From the NCBI GenBank assembly GCA_905234745.1, contig CAJOJD010000002.1, forward strand, positions 73,343 through 117,636: 44,294 bases of DNA. The letters run 5' to 3'. Under the pieces are notes generated by a model, which was not told the DNA's origin, made no database searches, and saw only the letters and a program-made list of their open reading frames with translations. Positions 44,126-44,294 of this stretch are shown one piece after another. This DNA is from an uncultured Bacteroidaceae bacterium. Lineage in GTDB: Bacteria > Bacteroidota > Bacteroidia > Bacteroidales > Bacteroidaceae. Numbering within the stretch: the stretch's first letter is position 1; each line of letters opens with the position of its first letter. The position numbers were made by a program, and so were the translations under genes.

Positions 44126-44294
44126 TTACTCGGCAAGAAGGTCTTTGAGGAAGCTGTCAAGCTCCTCATCCAGACCTTGCATAAGACTCTGGCTCAAGAG
44201 GGTGTTGTCCTCGTCAAAGAGCATCAGTTCAGCTACGGTCTCACGGTCATCATCCACAAGTACGAATGAGAACGGTTTCCAGATGGCCAGAGTT
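44126..44294 (-). CDS. C-terminal end of an unidentified protein (runs off window)
   Basis: The last 56 codons of a gene entering from the right. The readable tail contains TLAIWKPFSFVLVDDDRETV, then AELMLFDEDNTLLSQSL, and ends LDEELDSFLKDLLAE. It is acidic and Leu-rich with no signal peptide or membrane segment visible. I do not recognise the family with confidence. The stop lies 70 bp upstream of the YD-repeat gene on the same strand. Confidence 0.75.
   Translation of the reverse strand, partial: TLAIWKPFSFVLVDDDRETVAELMLFDEDNTLLSQSLMQGLDEELDSFLKDLLAE

Noticed and set aside
1-44294. CRISPR array, prophage, integrative element or insertion sequence
   Set aside because: No regularly spaced repeats, integrase, transposase or phage structural genes were found; the short palindromes are the only mobile-like sequences.

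Overview
The window looks like a chromosomal segment of a gut-type Bacteroidales bacterium (Bacteroides/Prevotella relatives). Five things point there: many promoters with the Bacteroidetes -7 box TAnnTTTG and no strong Shine-Dalgarno sequences; a two-subunit methylmalonyl-CoA mutase; an ExbB/small-protein/ExbD/ExbD operon; BspA-type leucine-rich surface proteins; and a secreted GH10 xylanase. Most genes are housekeeping or envelope functions. There is no integrase, phage block, insertion sequence or CRISPR array.

Layout. 1-5454 (minus strand): a compact operon starting at a MATE transporter and running through a cytidylate-kinase-like protein, a YfcE-like phosphoesterase, exonuclease VII (xseA, xseB) and an M48 lipoprotein protease, followed by a GH10 xylanase cut by the window edge. 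5527-8667 (plus): a small Gly/Gln-rich secreted protein and a large secreted macroglobulin-like protein. 8753-10444 (minus): an AspT/YidE-type transporter. 10689-14723 (plus): mutA-mutB. 14985-18858 (plus): an outer-membrane protein, topoisomerase III, and an ECF sigma factor with a membrane partner. 18923-24976: histidine phosphatase (minus), a PorE-like OmpA lipoprotein (plus), an rRNA m5C methyltransferase (minus), and thyA-folA (plus). 25030-27615 (minus): tRNA-Ser(GGA), ExbB, a small membrane protein and two ExbD. 27786-29886 (plus): lpxK and thiL. 29883-36481 (minus): a TetR-controlled tripartite RND efflux operon ending in a PII-like protein. 36534-44294 (minus): a remnant of an envelope gene, a TPR membrane regulator, a BspA-like LRR protein, a YD-repeat lipoprotein and the end of an unidentified gene.

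Main points for a second look. (1) Three genes within about 6 kb look damaged by short internal deletions. thiL lacks its DISDGL motif but stays in frame. The RND permease and the TolC-like channel are each split by a frameshift, and in the permease the new stop overlaps the next ATG. (2) A family of small palindromic REP-like elements with a GGGTCAGACCC or GGGACWGTCCC core occurs four times. Two copies are long inverted pairs placed exactly between convergent genes. (3) A 25-bp palindrome sits at the promoter of the TetR/RND operon and is a probable operator. (4) A hairpin built from NTTGGC hexamers separates the RND gene from the PII-like gene. (5) A transcription-competent stub combining a lipoprotein signal peptide and a beta-barrel end lies upstream of the TetR operator. 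No clearly new defence or biosynthetic system is evident. The best candidates for something undescribed are the REP-like family and the RND/PII-like pairing.
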